A stretch of 21,070 bases of DNA, taken from Spirochaeta sp. Lineage in GTDB: Bacteria; Spirochaetota; Spirochaetia; DSM-27196; Alkalispirochaetaceae. Below, in pieces: positions 1-8,042 of this stretch. The notes under the pieces are model-generated. The model worked only from the letters and a program-made list of their open reading frames with translations. It searched no databases and was not told where the DNA came from. Position 1 is the first letter of the stretch. Every line of letters starts with the position of its first letter. The stretch spans positions 1 to 21,070 of the forward strand of contig SKHA01000286.1 of assembly GCA_007117185.1 (NCBI GenBank). The letters run 5' to 3'. Made by a program: the position numbers and the translations under genes.

Positions 1-462
1 CTTCCCGGCCGGGGCGGGATCTTGAGCATCAGCCAGGAGAGTTTTCCCGCTCTGCGGCGCCTGCTCATCGTTCACGAAGGGATGCACGGAGTATTCTATG
101 AGGAGCCGCAGTTTCGCCGTGATGCCCACGACTACTGGGATCGCGAACTGACTCCTCGAGAGCGGGAGTTCTGGCAGTTTTTCTTCTCCTGGATGAGTTA
201 CGACCCGGATGATCGCTACCTGATGGTCAACGAGTTCCAGGCGTACGTTCTGCAGCAGCAGGAGTCAGCTGTTAACTGGTATTTCGGGACACAGATCGCC
301 GGCCGCCTTCGCAACGCTGTTCCCGCTCGGGTGGAGTCCATCAATCTCTTCCTGGCTGATTACCCGCGGACATTTGTGGACGCCGCTGCGGCGATGAACC
401 AGGCTCTTTTCGAGGTTTCCGGAATGCGTGGGGGAAACCCCTTCGGGCTTGAGTTGCCGTAA
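1..462 (+). CDS. Hypothetical protein with HExxH zinc-protease-like motif, C-terminal part
   Basis: The reading frame is open from the first base of the window and stops with TAA at 460-462, so this is the 3' part of a longer gene; the TTG at 22 has no reason to be the real start. The fragment carries HEGMH (codons 73-87), the zinc-binding HExxH pattern of metallopeptidases. About 49 residues further on is NEFQAY, whose Glu (codon 232-234) could be the third ligand, as in gluzincin-type enzymes. Between them is an aromatic, Glu/Arg-rich stretch (REREFWQFFFSWM). I do not recognise a named family; proteins of this look seem to occur in spirochaetes, but that is memory, not a search. Its last 122 bases overlap the end of recQ on the other strand. 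Peptidase activity is an inference from the motif alone. Confidence 0.7.
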   Translation, partial: LPGRGGILSISQESFPALRRLLIVHEGMHGVFYEEPQFRRDAHDYWDRELTPREREFWQFFFSWMSYDPDDRYLMVNEFQAYVLQQQESAVNWYFGTQIAGRLRNAVPARVESINLFLADYPRTFVDAAAAMNQALFEVSGMRGGNPFGLELP

Positions 463-1942
463 GGCGACCACGTCGCAGATCAAGCATCCCCAGCTCCAGA
501 AGTTGCTCAAGTCCCTCCTGCAGGTCCGCAGACGGCCATTGGGTCATGGTGGCGAAGCCTGGGGTTCGATGCATCCCCCGGCAGCGGTCCTGCCATGACG
601 CAACGCCGCGAAACAACCGGACCCACTCGACCGGGGTATACTCCCCGGGCCGCTGTTGCACGGCGTTGCGGATATGCAACACCGTCTCGGATTCGCCGGG
701 ACCCAATCGGGACCCGTCACCCGTGGCGGGATCACAGCGGTCGCATCCGGTACACGACTCCGGTTCAGTGCCCATGGCCCGCAACAGGGGATCCCGTCGG
801 CAACCGCTGCCGAACACCATCTGCTGCACCACCGTCGGGGCGGTTGCCTCGCGGTATCGTCGGGCTTCTCGCGGGTCGGAAAGGACGATTGAAATTGCCT
901 GGTTTCGGTCACGGCCGGCACGGCCGCTTTCCTGAAGAAACGCTTCCGCAGTCTCCGGAAGATACGTGTGGATCACTGTCCGGATATTCGGCTTGTCCAC
1001 CCCCATACCATAGGCGCATGTGGCGCATAACACCCCGTCGGCACTGCTGAAGAACCGGTTTTCGATACGAACCTTCTCATCCCGTTCCAGTCCGGCGTGG
1101 TAGTACAATGCACGATCCATCCCGAGAACCGAGCCGACTCGAGCGGCGTACATCATCGTCTCCGCCCGGGTTCTGCAGAATACTATCGCCGGCAGCTGAA
1201 CCGAACTGCCTGTTCCTCCGAAAAGCCGGGCAACAGCATGCGGCCTGGACAGGCAGGGGATAACCGAGTAGTGAATGTTCTCACGATCGGGGTTGCCACG
1301 AATCAGGTGCGCACCGGAAGGTCCGAAGACAGTCTCCCGGATTCTGCCAAGGACCTTTTCCCCAGCGGTAGCGGTGAACGCCGTAACCAGTGGTACCCCC
1401 AGACGGGCAAGGGCGTTGCCCACCTCTAGGTAAACCGGACGAAACGTGTCGCCCCATTCACTGATGCAGTGGGCTTCGTCGATCACAGCGTGGATTATCT
1501 GCGCTTCTCTCATCGCATCGAAGACATCCCGGTTCTGCAGCGTCTCCGGGTTGGTGATGACGAAGTCCACCGTGCCGTCCCGCAGCTTCTGCAGCAGCAA
1601 CCGCCGTGTCCGCGCCGGTTGTCCTCCCTGAAGCTGAACAACTGAGAACCCGCCCTCGCTGATCCGCCGCGCCTGGTCGTTCAGCAAGCTCAATAGTGGA
1701 TAGATAACCAGGGTGGGACGGGAAAGAAGGGCTGCGGGCAACTGGAAGCAGAGGCTCTTGCCCGCTCCTGTGGGTAGAATGACGATCTGTCGTCCCAGTG
1801 TGGCCGCTTCGTCGTGGTGGCTGGTTTCGTCCTGCGCCGCCGCCAGGATGTTTGCGATTACCAGTCGCTGATAGGGAAACAGGTACGTGAGGCCGAAACG
1901 TTTTTCCAGCACTTCCTGAACCGGGTCTGGTGGTTGTTCCAT
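341..1942 (-). CDS. recQ: ATP-dependent DNA helicase RecQ
   Basis: A 3'-5' superfamily 2 DNA helicase acting in recombination and repair of stalled forks. The 533 residues show Walker A PTGAGKS (57-63), the DEAH box followed by CISEWGDTFRPVY (155-171), TATA (190-193), and motif VI QESGRAGRD (337-345). Behind the helicase core lies a zinc-binding cluster Cys381, Cys397, Cys400, Cys403, the RecQ-specific C-x15-C-x2-C-x2-C pattern. After it a shortened winged-helix-like region ends in a basic, Pro/Arg/Ser-rich tail. There is no clear HRDC domain, and the protein is shorter than E. coli RecQ (about 609). The start ATG is fixed by an in-frame TAG two codons upstream; no good Shine-Dalgarno is visible. 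It lies 66 bases downstream of alaX in the same direction, and its 3' end overlaps the convergent HExxH gene. Confidence 0.95.
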   Translation of the reverse strand: MEQPPDPVQEVLEKRFGLTYLFPYQRLVIANILAAAQDETSHHDEAATLGRQIVILPTGAGKSLCFQLPAALLSRPTLVIYPLLSLLNDQARRISEGGFSVVQLQGGQPARTRRLLLQKLRDGTVDFVITNPETLQNRDVFDAMREAQIIHAVIDEAHCISEWGDTFRPVYLEVGNALARLGVPLVTAFTATAGEKVLGRIRETVFGPSGAHLIRGNPDRENIHYSVIPCLSRPHAVARLFGGTGSSVQLPAIVFCRTRAETMMYAARVGSVLGMDRALYYHAGLERDEKVRIENRFFSSADGVLCATCAYGMGVDKPNIRTVIHTYLPETAEAFLQESGRAGRDRNQAISIVLSDPREARRYREATAPTVVQQMVFGSGCRRDPLLRAMGTEPESCTGCDRCDPATGDGSRLGPGESETVLHIRNAVQQRPGEYTPVEWVRLFRGVASWQDRCRGMHRTPGFATMTQWPSADLQEGLEQLLELGMLDLRRGRLTATQARRGFPHAFRKPRKEPGSSPQRRPQMSAGNQPGRD

Positions 1943-2008
1943 ACACTATTACGGTCCCGGGCAGCGCTGCAGCTTCCGTTACCGCCGGAGTTCGTCCCGG
2001 GCAGTTCT

Positions 2009-3217
2009 TCAGTGGGATAGCGCCTGCTCCTCTTGCAGGATCTTCAGAAAGCCGGCGATAAACGCCTCCAGCTTGTCTGCGGCGACAACGCCCCGCCACA
2101 ACGGTGGGCGCCCACCACCTCGGGCGTCCAGGGGCTTCAACAGCTTCTCCCGCAACACCTTCTGGGGAAACGGGCTGGTGTTCTCTCCCTCGCCGAAGAC
2201 GATGGCCCAGTGGATACTACCGGTATCCCGTCGGGTATTCACCAGCGCCACCCGGGACAGTGGATCTTCCGCGGCAACCTCCACCAGGGCGGTGAACAGA
2301 TCTTCCGGCTCGTTGTCATACCGTCGGACTCCCGCCGGATCCTCAGGCTGGCGCAGGAGCAGTTCGGCGATACGACGGTTTTGCAGCCGCACCGTTCGAT
2401 GAAGCTGTTGAACCTCCTCCTGCATCGCTGTCACCCGAAGAGGAACCTGCTCGGGTCGTGTGGAAAACAGCTCGGCCGCAGCAGTGATATTCCGGTGCTT
2501 GGTTCCATAATCCGCCAGTGCCCGTTGGCCGATAAGAAACGCCAGACGGAGGTTTCCGCGGATAGACTCCACCCCCACCGTTTTCACCAGTTGCACCTCT
2601 GCGGTATCCTCCAGGTGTACCCCGCCGCAGGCGACGATATCGAAGTCCTGAATCTCCACCAGGCGAACGATCCCGGTTCTACCGGTGGGTCGTCGCAGGG
2701 AATAGCGGCCCAGCTCCCCGGAATCAATCTGGAACGACCGCACCAGCCGCTTCTCGGCGATGACACGTTGAGCAACCTCTTCCACGCGCTGGATGGCAGT
2801 ATCGTTGAGGTTTGCCCGGTCCACTTCGATGGTGGTCACCTTTTCGCCTTGATGAACGCTCACCGTATTGGCTCCGGCTTCTTTCATGAGCACTGCCGAG
2901 AGGAGATGCTGTCCGGTGTGTTGCTGCATGTATTCCCACCGGTGGGGCCAGTTGATCTCCCCCATAACGGTGTCGCCGACATTAAGGTTCTCGGGAAGGG
3001 GGCAGTCAAGATGATGCCGGATCGTCCCGTCGTTATCCCTGGTGATCTCAACCACCGCTACCGCGGCGATGGTGCCGCCATCGGCGGGCTGCCCGCCACC
3101 ACCGGGGTAGAACGCCGTGGCCTCCAGCGCTACCACCAGACGGTCCGGTGAGATCGCCTGGATGATCGTATCAAACGTGCGAATCATGGGATCGCTATGA
3201 AAAAGCTGTTTGGTCAT
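2009..3217 (-). CDS. alaX: AlaX-type alanyl-tRNA editing hydrolase (long form)
   Basis: A stand-alone relative of the alanyl-tRNA synthetase editing domain, which hydrolyses Ser (or Gly) wrongly attached to tRNA-Ala. The 402 residues contain AFYPGGGGQPAD (35-46) of the N-terminal beta-barrel and the zinc ligands in HTGQH (His100, His104) and CGGVH (Cys197, His201), which are the HxxxH and CxxxH pairs of the family. After a coiled-coil-like linker (about 250-290, VTAMQEEVQQLHRTVRLQNRRIAELL) there is a C-terminal DHHA1-like part with GGGRPPLWRG (about 367-376). This matches the long AlaX class that keeps the C-Ala/DHHA1 module. The ATG at 3217 is taken as start; Met11 (3187) is an alternative, and neither has a strong ribosome binding site. 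It is divergent from metH, and recQ follows in the same direction after 66 bases. Confidence 0.9.
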   Translation of the reverse strand: MTKQLFHSDPMIRTFDTIIQAISPDRLVVALEATAFYPGGGGQPADGGTIAAVAVVEITRDNDGTIRHHLDCPLPENLNVGDTVMGEINWPHRWEYMQQHTGQHLLSAVLMKEAGANTVSVHQGEKVTTIEVDRANLNDTAIQRVEEVAQRVIAEKRLVRSFQIDSGELGRYSLRRPTGRTGIVRLVEIQDFDIVACGGVHLEDTAEVQLVKTVGVESIRGNLRLAFLIGQRALADYGTKHRNITAAAELFSTRPEQVPLRVTAMQEEVQQLHRTVRLQNRRIAELLLRQPEDPAGVRRYDNEPEDLFTALVEVAAEDPLSRVALVNTRRDTGSIHWAIVFGEGENTSPFPQKVLREKLLKPLDARGGGRPPLWRGVVAADKLEAFIAGFLKILQEEQALSH

Positions 3218-3218
3218 G

Positions 3219-3233
3219 CCTGAAGATATCAGG
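3219..3233. promoter_or_regulatory. Inverted repeat CCTGA-N5-TCAGG in the alaX/metH divergent spacer
   Basis: A perfect 5-bp inverted repeat with a 5-base centre lies two bases upstream of the alaX start codon and about 47 bases upstream of metH. It has the form of a small operator, but a repeat this short can arise by chance. On the plus strand CATAAT at 3267-3272 resembles a -10 box for metH but has no good -35 partner and would leave almost no leader. The 62-base spacer is too short for a SAM or cobalamin riboswitch. Confidence 0.25.
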
Positions 3234-3279
3234 AAACAGGCGGTAGAATTACCCCCCCATCTGAGTCATAATAGCCGGG

Positions 3280-6200
3280 ATGAAATATTCCATGAACGAC
3301 CCCGCTGGCCGCGTCGCCGCGTTCCGGGCAATTCTTGCCCAGCGTATCCTCTTTCTGGACGGCGCTATGGGCACCAGTATTCAGCAGTACCGTCTGGACG
3401 ATGCCGCCTATCGTGGTGAACGCTTCGCCGATCATCCTGGACAGATGAAGGGCAACAACGACCTGTTGACCATCACTCAGCCACAGATCATCACGGAGAT
3501 CCACCGCAGCTTTCTGGATGCCGGGGCGGACATCATCGAGACCAACACGTTCAACTCCACGTCCATTTCGCAGGGAGACTATCTGTTAGAGGACCCGCAG
3601 TTTGTCCGGGAGCTGAACCGTGAAGGGGCACGCCTTGCCCGTTCCGTGGCTGATGAGTTCACCGCAGCCAACCCTGACAGGCCGCGTTTCGTGGCAGGAA
3701 TCCTGGGCCCTACCAACAAGACCCTCTCCCTCTCTCCGGACGTGAACGATCCAGCCTACCGTGCGGTCACCTTCGATCAGGTTGCCGCTGACTACCGCAA
3801 CGCCCTGGAGGGCCTGGTGGAGGGTGGGGCAGATCTGATCATGATCGAGACGGTCTTCGATACTCTAAACGCCAAGGCTGCCGTCCTGGCTATCCGGCAA
3901 TACAACCGCAGCGTCGCGCAGCCTGTTCCAATCATGATCTCCGGTACGATCACCGATCAGAGTGGTCGCACCCTCTCCGGGCAGACCACAGAGGCGTTCT
4001 ATTTTTCCCTTCGGCACGCCCGGCCCGTTTCAGTGGGCCTCAACTGCGCCCTTGGCGCGGACCAGCTCAGACAATACGTTCAGGACCTCGGCCGGGTGGC
4101 GGAATGCCCGGTTAGCGTCCACCCCAACGCGGGTCTTCCCAACGAGTTCGGCGAGTACGACGACACCCCGGAACACATGGCTGATATCCTCGGGACGATG
4201 GCTGCCGACGGGCTGTTGAACATCGTCGGCGGGTGCTGTGGCACAACGCCGGACCACCTGCGGGCGATCGTTGCCGCCTGCGAGAGGCATTCCCCCAGGG
4301 TGCTCAGGGAAGATCCCGGTACCATGCGCCTGTCCGGGCTGGAGCCATTGGAGGTCGCCGGGCACACCGGCTTCGTCAATGTGGGGGAGCGGACCAACAT
4401 CACCGGTTCACGAAAGTTCGCCCGACTGATCCGGGAAGGGTTGCACCAGGAGGCCCTTGAGGTGGCTCGGGAGCAGGTGGAAAACGGTGCCCAGATCATC
4501 GACATCAATATGGACGAGGCGATGCTCGACGGCGAAGCGGAAATGACCAGGTTTCTGAACCTGGTAGCGGGCGAGCCCGATGTCTCCCGGGTTCCGATCA
4601 TGATCGATTCCAGCAAGTTTTCCGTCATTGAAGCGGGGTTGCGTTGTGTTCAGGGCAAGTCGGTGGTCAACTCCATCTCCCTCAAGGAGGGGGAGGAGGC
4701 GTTCATTCAACAGGCGCAGACCGTCCTTGACTACGGTGCGGCCACCATCGTCATGGCGTTCGACGAGGACGGCCAGGCCGCCACGGCAGAGCGAAAGCGT
4801 CAGATCTGCCAGCGCAGCTACCGCATTCTCACCGAGAAGGTGGGGTTTCCTCCGGAAGATATCGTCTTCGACCCCAACATCTTCGCCATCGGAACGGGAA
4901 TCGAAGAACACCGGAACTACGCGGTGGACTATATCGAAGCCACCGCCTGGATCCGGGAGAACCTCCCCGGAGCGAAGGTTTCCGGGGGCGTGAGTAACGT
5001 CAGCTTCTCCTTCCGGGGTATGGACCGTATTCGTGAGGCGATTCACGCGGTCTTTCTCTATCACGCCGTTCAGGCGGGGATGAGCATGGGTATTGTCAAC
5101 GCCGGACAGTTGGTGGTCTACGATGATATCCCCGCTGAGCTGAAGGAAGCGGCGGAAGATCTGGTGTTGAATCGCAACGGTGACGCCACCGAGGTGCTCC
5201 TTACTCTGGCGGAGCGCTATTCCGGACGAACCGAGGGTCGTACCGAAGATCTTTCCTGGCGGGAGGCCCCTCCAGATCACCGTCTTTCCCACGCGCTGGT
5301 CAAGGGAATCACCAACTGGATCGAGGAAGACGTGGAAGAGATGCGCCAGCTCCTGCCGGCGGCGCTGCACGTCATCGAAGGTCCCCTTATGGACGGCATG
5401 AACATCGTCGGTGACCTCTTCGGATCCGGTAAAATGTTTCTGCCCCAGGTGGTCAAGAGCGCTCGGGTGATGAAACAGGCCGTTGCCTACCTTACGCCCT
5501 TCATCGAGCGGGAAAAGGCCGCTTCAGGGGATGTTTCTGCCAAAGGAAAGATCCTGCTGGCTACAGTCAAGGGCGACGTTCACGACATCGGCAAGAACAT
5601 CGTCGGGGTGGTTCTGGCAAGCAACAACTACGATATTGTCGACCTGGGGGTGATGGTTCCCGCTGAAGACATTCTTCGTACCGCCCGGGAGGTGAAAGCG
5701 GATATCATCGGACTTTCCGGCCTGATTACCCCCAGCCTTGACGAGATGGTCTTTGTTGCCAGTGAGATGGAGCGGCAGGGGTTTTCACTGCCTCTCCTTA
5801 TTGGCGGAGCTACCACCAGCAAGATCCACACCGCTGTCAAGATTGCTCCGGCGTACAGCCAGCCGGTAGTTCACGTGAAGGACGCGTCTCTGGCGGTGGG
5901 GGTGGTGAAGCGGCTGCTGGATCAGCAGGACCGCTCCGTTTTTGCCGAAGAGATCGCCCGGGACCACGAAAAAACCCGTCAGAAGCGGATGCAGGATACC
6001 CGGGACCGGGAGTACCTGACCATCGAGCAGGCCAGGGAGCACCGTTTCAAACCTGACTTTACGACCCCCCCGCCGGTGCCGAAGATGCTGGGAGTCAAGC
6101 ACTTCAGGAACTATCCCATCGACGTGCTGGCGGAGTACATCGACTGGACGTTTTTTTTCATCGCCTGGCAGATGCAGGGCAAATTCCCTGCCATCCTGGA

Positions 6201-6990
6201 TGACCCTCTCTACGGGGAGGAAGCCCGCTCCCTCTACAACGACGCCCGGACGATGCTCAAGGATATGATCACCTCCTCGGCGATTGAGGCGCGGGGAGCG
6301 ATCTTTCTGTATCCCGCAGCACGGTTGCCTGATGACACCATCGAGATCTACACCGATGAAACCCGCACCGAGCTTGCCGGAGCGTGGCATACCCTGCGGC
6401 AGCAGAAGAAGAAGGAGAAGCTGGACTACTATCTCTCCCTGTCGGACTTTATCGCCGAAAAAGGCTCAGGTGTGAGTGACTACATCGGCGGCTTCTGCAC
6501 CAACGCCGGTTTTGGCATCGAGGAGTACGCTGCGCAATACCTGGCGCAGGGCGACGACTACCGCAACATTCTGGCAAAGATCCTGGCAGATCGATTGGCA
6601 GAGGCATTTGCGGAGCGTTTGCATGAAGAGGTAAGGACTACCTGGTGGGGGTACGCGCCCAGGGAAAAACTGCAGACGGAACAGCTGTTCGCGCTGCGCT
6701 ATCAGGGAATCCGTCCTGCCCCGGGATATCCTCCCTGCCCGGACCATCACGACAAGGAAGCGCTCTTTCATATGCTCCGGGCGGACGAGCTGGAGATGAC
6801 CCTGACCGAAAGCTACATGATGCTTCCCGGGGCGGCCACCAGCGGCTACTATTTCGCCCACCCTCAGAGTCACTACTTTGGTGTCGGCAAGTTGCAACCG
6901 GATCAGGTCAGGGATTGGGCCAGGCGCAAGGGAGTTGATCTCCCGCAGGCGGAAAAGTGGCTGCAGCCGGTTCTCGCCTACGATCCTTAA
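3280..6990 (+). CDS. metH: Cobalamin-dependent methionine synthase MetH, full length
   Basis: This cytoplasmic enzyme transfers a methyl group from 5-methyltetrahydrofolate through cobalamin to homocysteine, giving methionine. All four modules are present in 1236 residues, close to E. coli MetH (1227). The homocysteine domain begins with FLDGAMGTSIQQY and has zinc ligands Cys256 and Cys319-Cys320 (GGCCGTTPDHL). The pterin domain opens with NVGERTNITGSRKF (about 367-380). The cobalamin domain has DVHDIGKN with the cobalt-binding His768. The C-terminal reactivation domain has the AdoMet-binding run RPAPGYPPCPDH (about 1145-1156). No key residue is missing, so it should be self-reactivating. The start is ATG 3280, with ATG 3292 as an in-frame alternative; the ribosome site is weak for both. 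It is divergent from alaX and ends 8 bases before a convergent gene. Confidence 0.98.
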   Translation: MKYSMNDPAGRVAAFRAILAQRILFLDGAMGTSIQQYRLDDAAYRGERFADHPGQMKGNNDLLTITQPQIITEIHRSFLDAGADIIETNTFNSTSISQGDYLLEDPQFVRELNREGARLARSVADEFTAANPDRPRFVAGILGPTNKTLSLSPDVNDPAYRAVTFDQVAADYRNALEGLVEGGADLIMIETVFDTLNAKAAVLAIRQYNRSVAQPVPIMISGTITDQSGRTLSGQTTEAFYFSLRHARPVSVGLNCALGADQLRQYVQDLGRVAECPVSVHPNAGLPNEFGEYDDTPEHMADILGTMAADGLLNIVGGCCGTTPDHLRAIVAACERHSPRVLREDPGTMRLSGLEPLEVAGHTGFVNVGERTNITGSRKFARLIREGLHQEALEVAREQVENGAQIIDINMDEAMLDGEAEMTRFLNLVAGEPDVSRVPIMIDSSKFSVIEAGLRCVQGKSVVNSISLKEGEEAFIQQAQTVLDYGAATIVMAFDEDGQAATAERKRQICQRSYRILTEKVGFPPEDIVFDPNIFAIGTGIEEHRNYAVDYIEATAWIRENLPGAKVSGGVSNVSFSFRGMDRIREAIHAVFLYHAVQAGMSMGIVNAGQLVVYDDIPAELKEAAEDLVLNRNGDATEVLLTLAERYSGRTEGRTEDLSWREAPPDHRLSHALVKGITNWIEEDVEEMRQLLPAALHVIEGPLMDGMNIVGDLFGSGKMFLPQVVKSARVMKQAVAYLTPFIEREKAASGDVSAKGKILLATVKGDVHDIGKNIVGVVLASNNYDIVDLGVMVPAEDILRTAREVKADIIGLSGLITPSLDEMVFVASEMERQGFSLPLLIGGATTSKIHTAVKIAPAYSQPVVHVKDASLAVGVVKRLLDQQDRSVFAEEIARDHEKTRQKRMQDTRDREYLTIEQAREHRFKPDFTTPPPVPKMLGVKHFRNYPIDVLAEYIDWTFFFIAWQMQGKFPAILDDPLYGEEARSLYNDARTMLKDMITSSAIEARGAIFLYPAARLPDDTIEIYTDETRTELAGAWHTLRQQKKKEKLDYYLSLSDFIAEKGSGVSDYIGGFCTNAGFGIEEYAAQYLAQGDDYRNILAKILADRLAEAFAERLHEEVRTTWWGYAPREKLQTEQLFALRYQGIRPAPGYPPCPDHHDKEALFHMLRADELEMTLTESYMMLPGAATSGYYFAHPQSHYFGVGKLQPDQVRDWARRKGVDLPQAEKWLQPVLAYDP

Positions 6991-6998
6991 GGTAGCGA

Positions 6999-8042
6999 TC
7001 AGTCGAAAGCGGTCTTGATCTGTTGATACAGAGTGATCAGAGGCAGGGGCTGGCAGTGAACTCGGCGGCACGGCGGGTCTCCGGTGATGCCGTCGTTGAG
7101 GTTTTGATCACCGATCTTGAACCGGAGCTGCTCTGGTGGTACCGACCCTTCCATCACCATAGCCCAGGTGTCGAAGGTGTCCACGGTGCGGCGCAACGCC
7201 CGGTGGAACAACGCTGGAAACGTTTCGTTGCTGCTGCGGCTGGGGTCGCAGGGGTGGCTCCATGGCCGCCGTTCAAGATTCAACGCGTCCACCATCAACA
7301 GTTCCTCCGGTGGGTGTACCAGAGCGAGCCACCGCGGATTGATCTCCCCGCGGCGTTCAAGGCTTCGACCCTCGACAAAGTAATCCATCCCCGGCGATTC
7401 TGAAAAACGGTAGTAGCCCAGGCTGTCATAGAGGGCGTTTGCCAGACGGCGCTCCAGCATCCCATCGTCCCGGGAGCTCCACAAAGCGCTGCGAATCGCC
7501 CGAACGATGTGTCGGCGCAGGGGAAGGAGCTCCTCACGCACTGAAGCAATACGTCTGACGAATCCGTACTCCCCAACAGAGAGGTTGCGAAGGTGGCGCA
7601 GCAGCTGCACGTCAATGATCCGCTCCAGAAATGCGTGCATCCACGGCCTGTCGGAGTGCCGGTCGGGAGCGTTGCGCCACCCGGCGTGGTAGTTGATATA
7701 CGGGTGACAGAGACGGTCCATCCACACGTGACTGAGATATCCCAGAGCAAACGCTGCAACTTCGTCGCGTTCCGGCGGAGGCATCTCTCCACGGCTCTGC
7801 AGGGCAAGGTCCACCAGGACGTCGGCGTTTCCCTTGCGGTGCAGGATCGCCCCATAGCGGAAACCGCGGGGCTTCCGCCGATGATTGTGAAGAAAGATAT
7901 CCGGTCCCTGGGCGCCCAGAACAGCGATCTTCCTCAGGACAGGATCGGCGGAAATATTCCGTCGCAACGCCTTCCCGGAGAACCCTCCTGTGTTGTCGAT
8001 ACTCTCTTCCACAAGGAGCGCATGACTAATGTGACTGGGCAT
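6999..8042 (-). CDS. Zinc-dependent phospholipase C-like protein
   Basis: This resembles the Zn_dep_PLPC family (bacterial phospholipase C, PF00882-type) by the His/Asp zinc-ligand pattern. That pattern comprises MPSHISHALL at the N-terminus, GAQGPDIFLHNH (43-54), His68, LGYLSHVWMDRLCHPYINYHAG (His105, Asp109, His113, His119) and WMHAFLERIIDVQ (134-146). There is no signal peptide, since the protein begins directly at the motif carrying His4 and His7. It is therefore probably cytoplasmic, and its substrate need not be a phospholipid. The start ATG lies inside the end of the DUF4432 gene (17-base overlap) without a recognisable Shine-Dalgarno, which suggests translational coupling. It ends 8 bases from the metH stop codon. 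Length is 347 residues. The family is fairly sure, the biochemical role unknown. Confidence 0.8.
   Translation of the reverse strand: MPSHISHALLVEESIDNTGGFSGKALRRNISADPVLRKIAVLGAQGPDIFLHNHRRKPRGFRYGAILHRKGNADVLVDLALQSRGEMPPPERDEVAAFALGYLSHVWMDRLCHPYINYHAGWRNAPDRHSDRPWMHAFLERIIDVQLLRHLRNLSVGEYGFVRRIASVREELLPLRRHIVRAIRSALWSSRDDGMLERRLANALYDSLGYYRFSESPGMDYFVEGRSLERRGEINPRWLALVHPPEELLMVDALNLERRPWSHPCDPSRSSNETFPALFHRALRRTVDTFDTWAMVMEGSVPPEQLRFKIGDQNLNDGITGDPPCRRVHCQPLPLITLYQQIKTAFD

Noticed and set aside
154..1050. Possible frameshift or second gene in the recQ 3' region, from several overlapping plus- and minus-strand frames
   Set aside because: The recQ frame is continuous through motif VI and the zinc cluster, so the other frames are a result of high GC.
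2033..3151. Long open frame of 372 codons on the plus strand, opposite alaX
   Set aside because: The minus-strand frame has clear AlaX zinc motifs; this one is His/Gly/Gln-rich with no family character and is an antisense shadow in GC-rich DNA.
3218..3279. SAM or cobalamin riboswitch for metH
   Set aside because: Only 62 bases lie between the two start codons and no conserved riboswitch core is seen.
4408..5370. Open frame of 320 codons on the minus strand inside metH
   Set aside because: It lies wholly within the conserved pterin and cap regions of metH and shows no recognisable motif.
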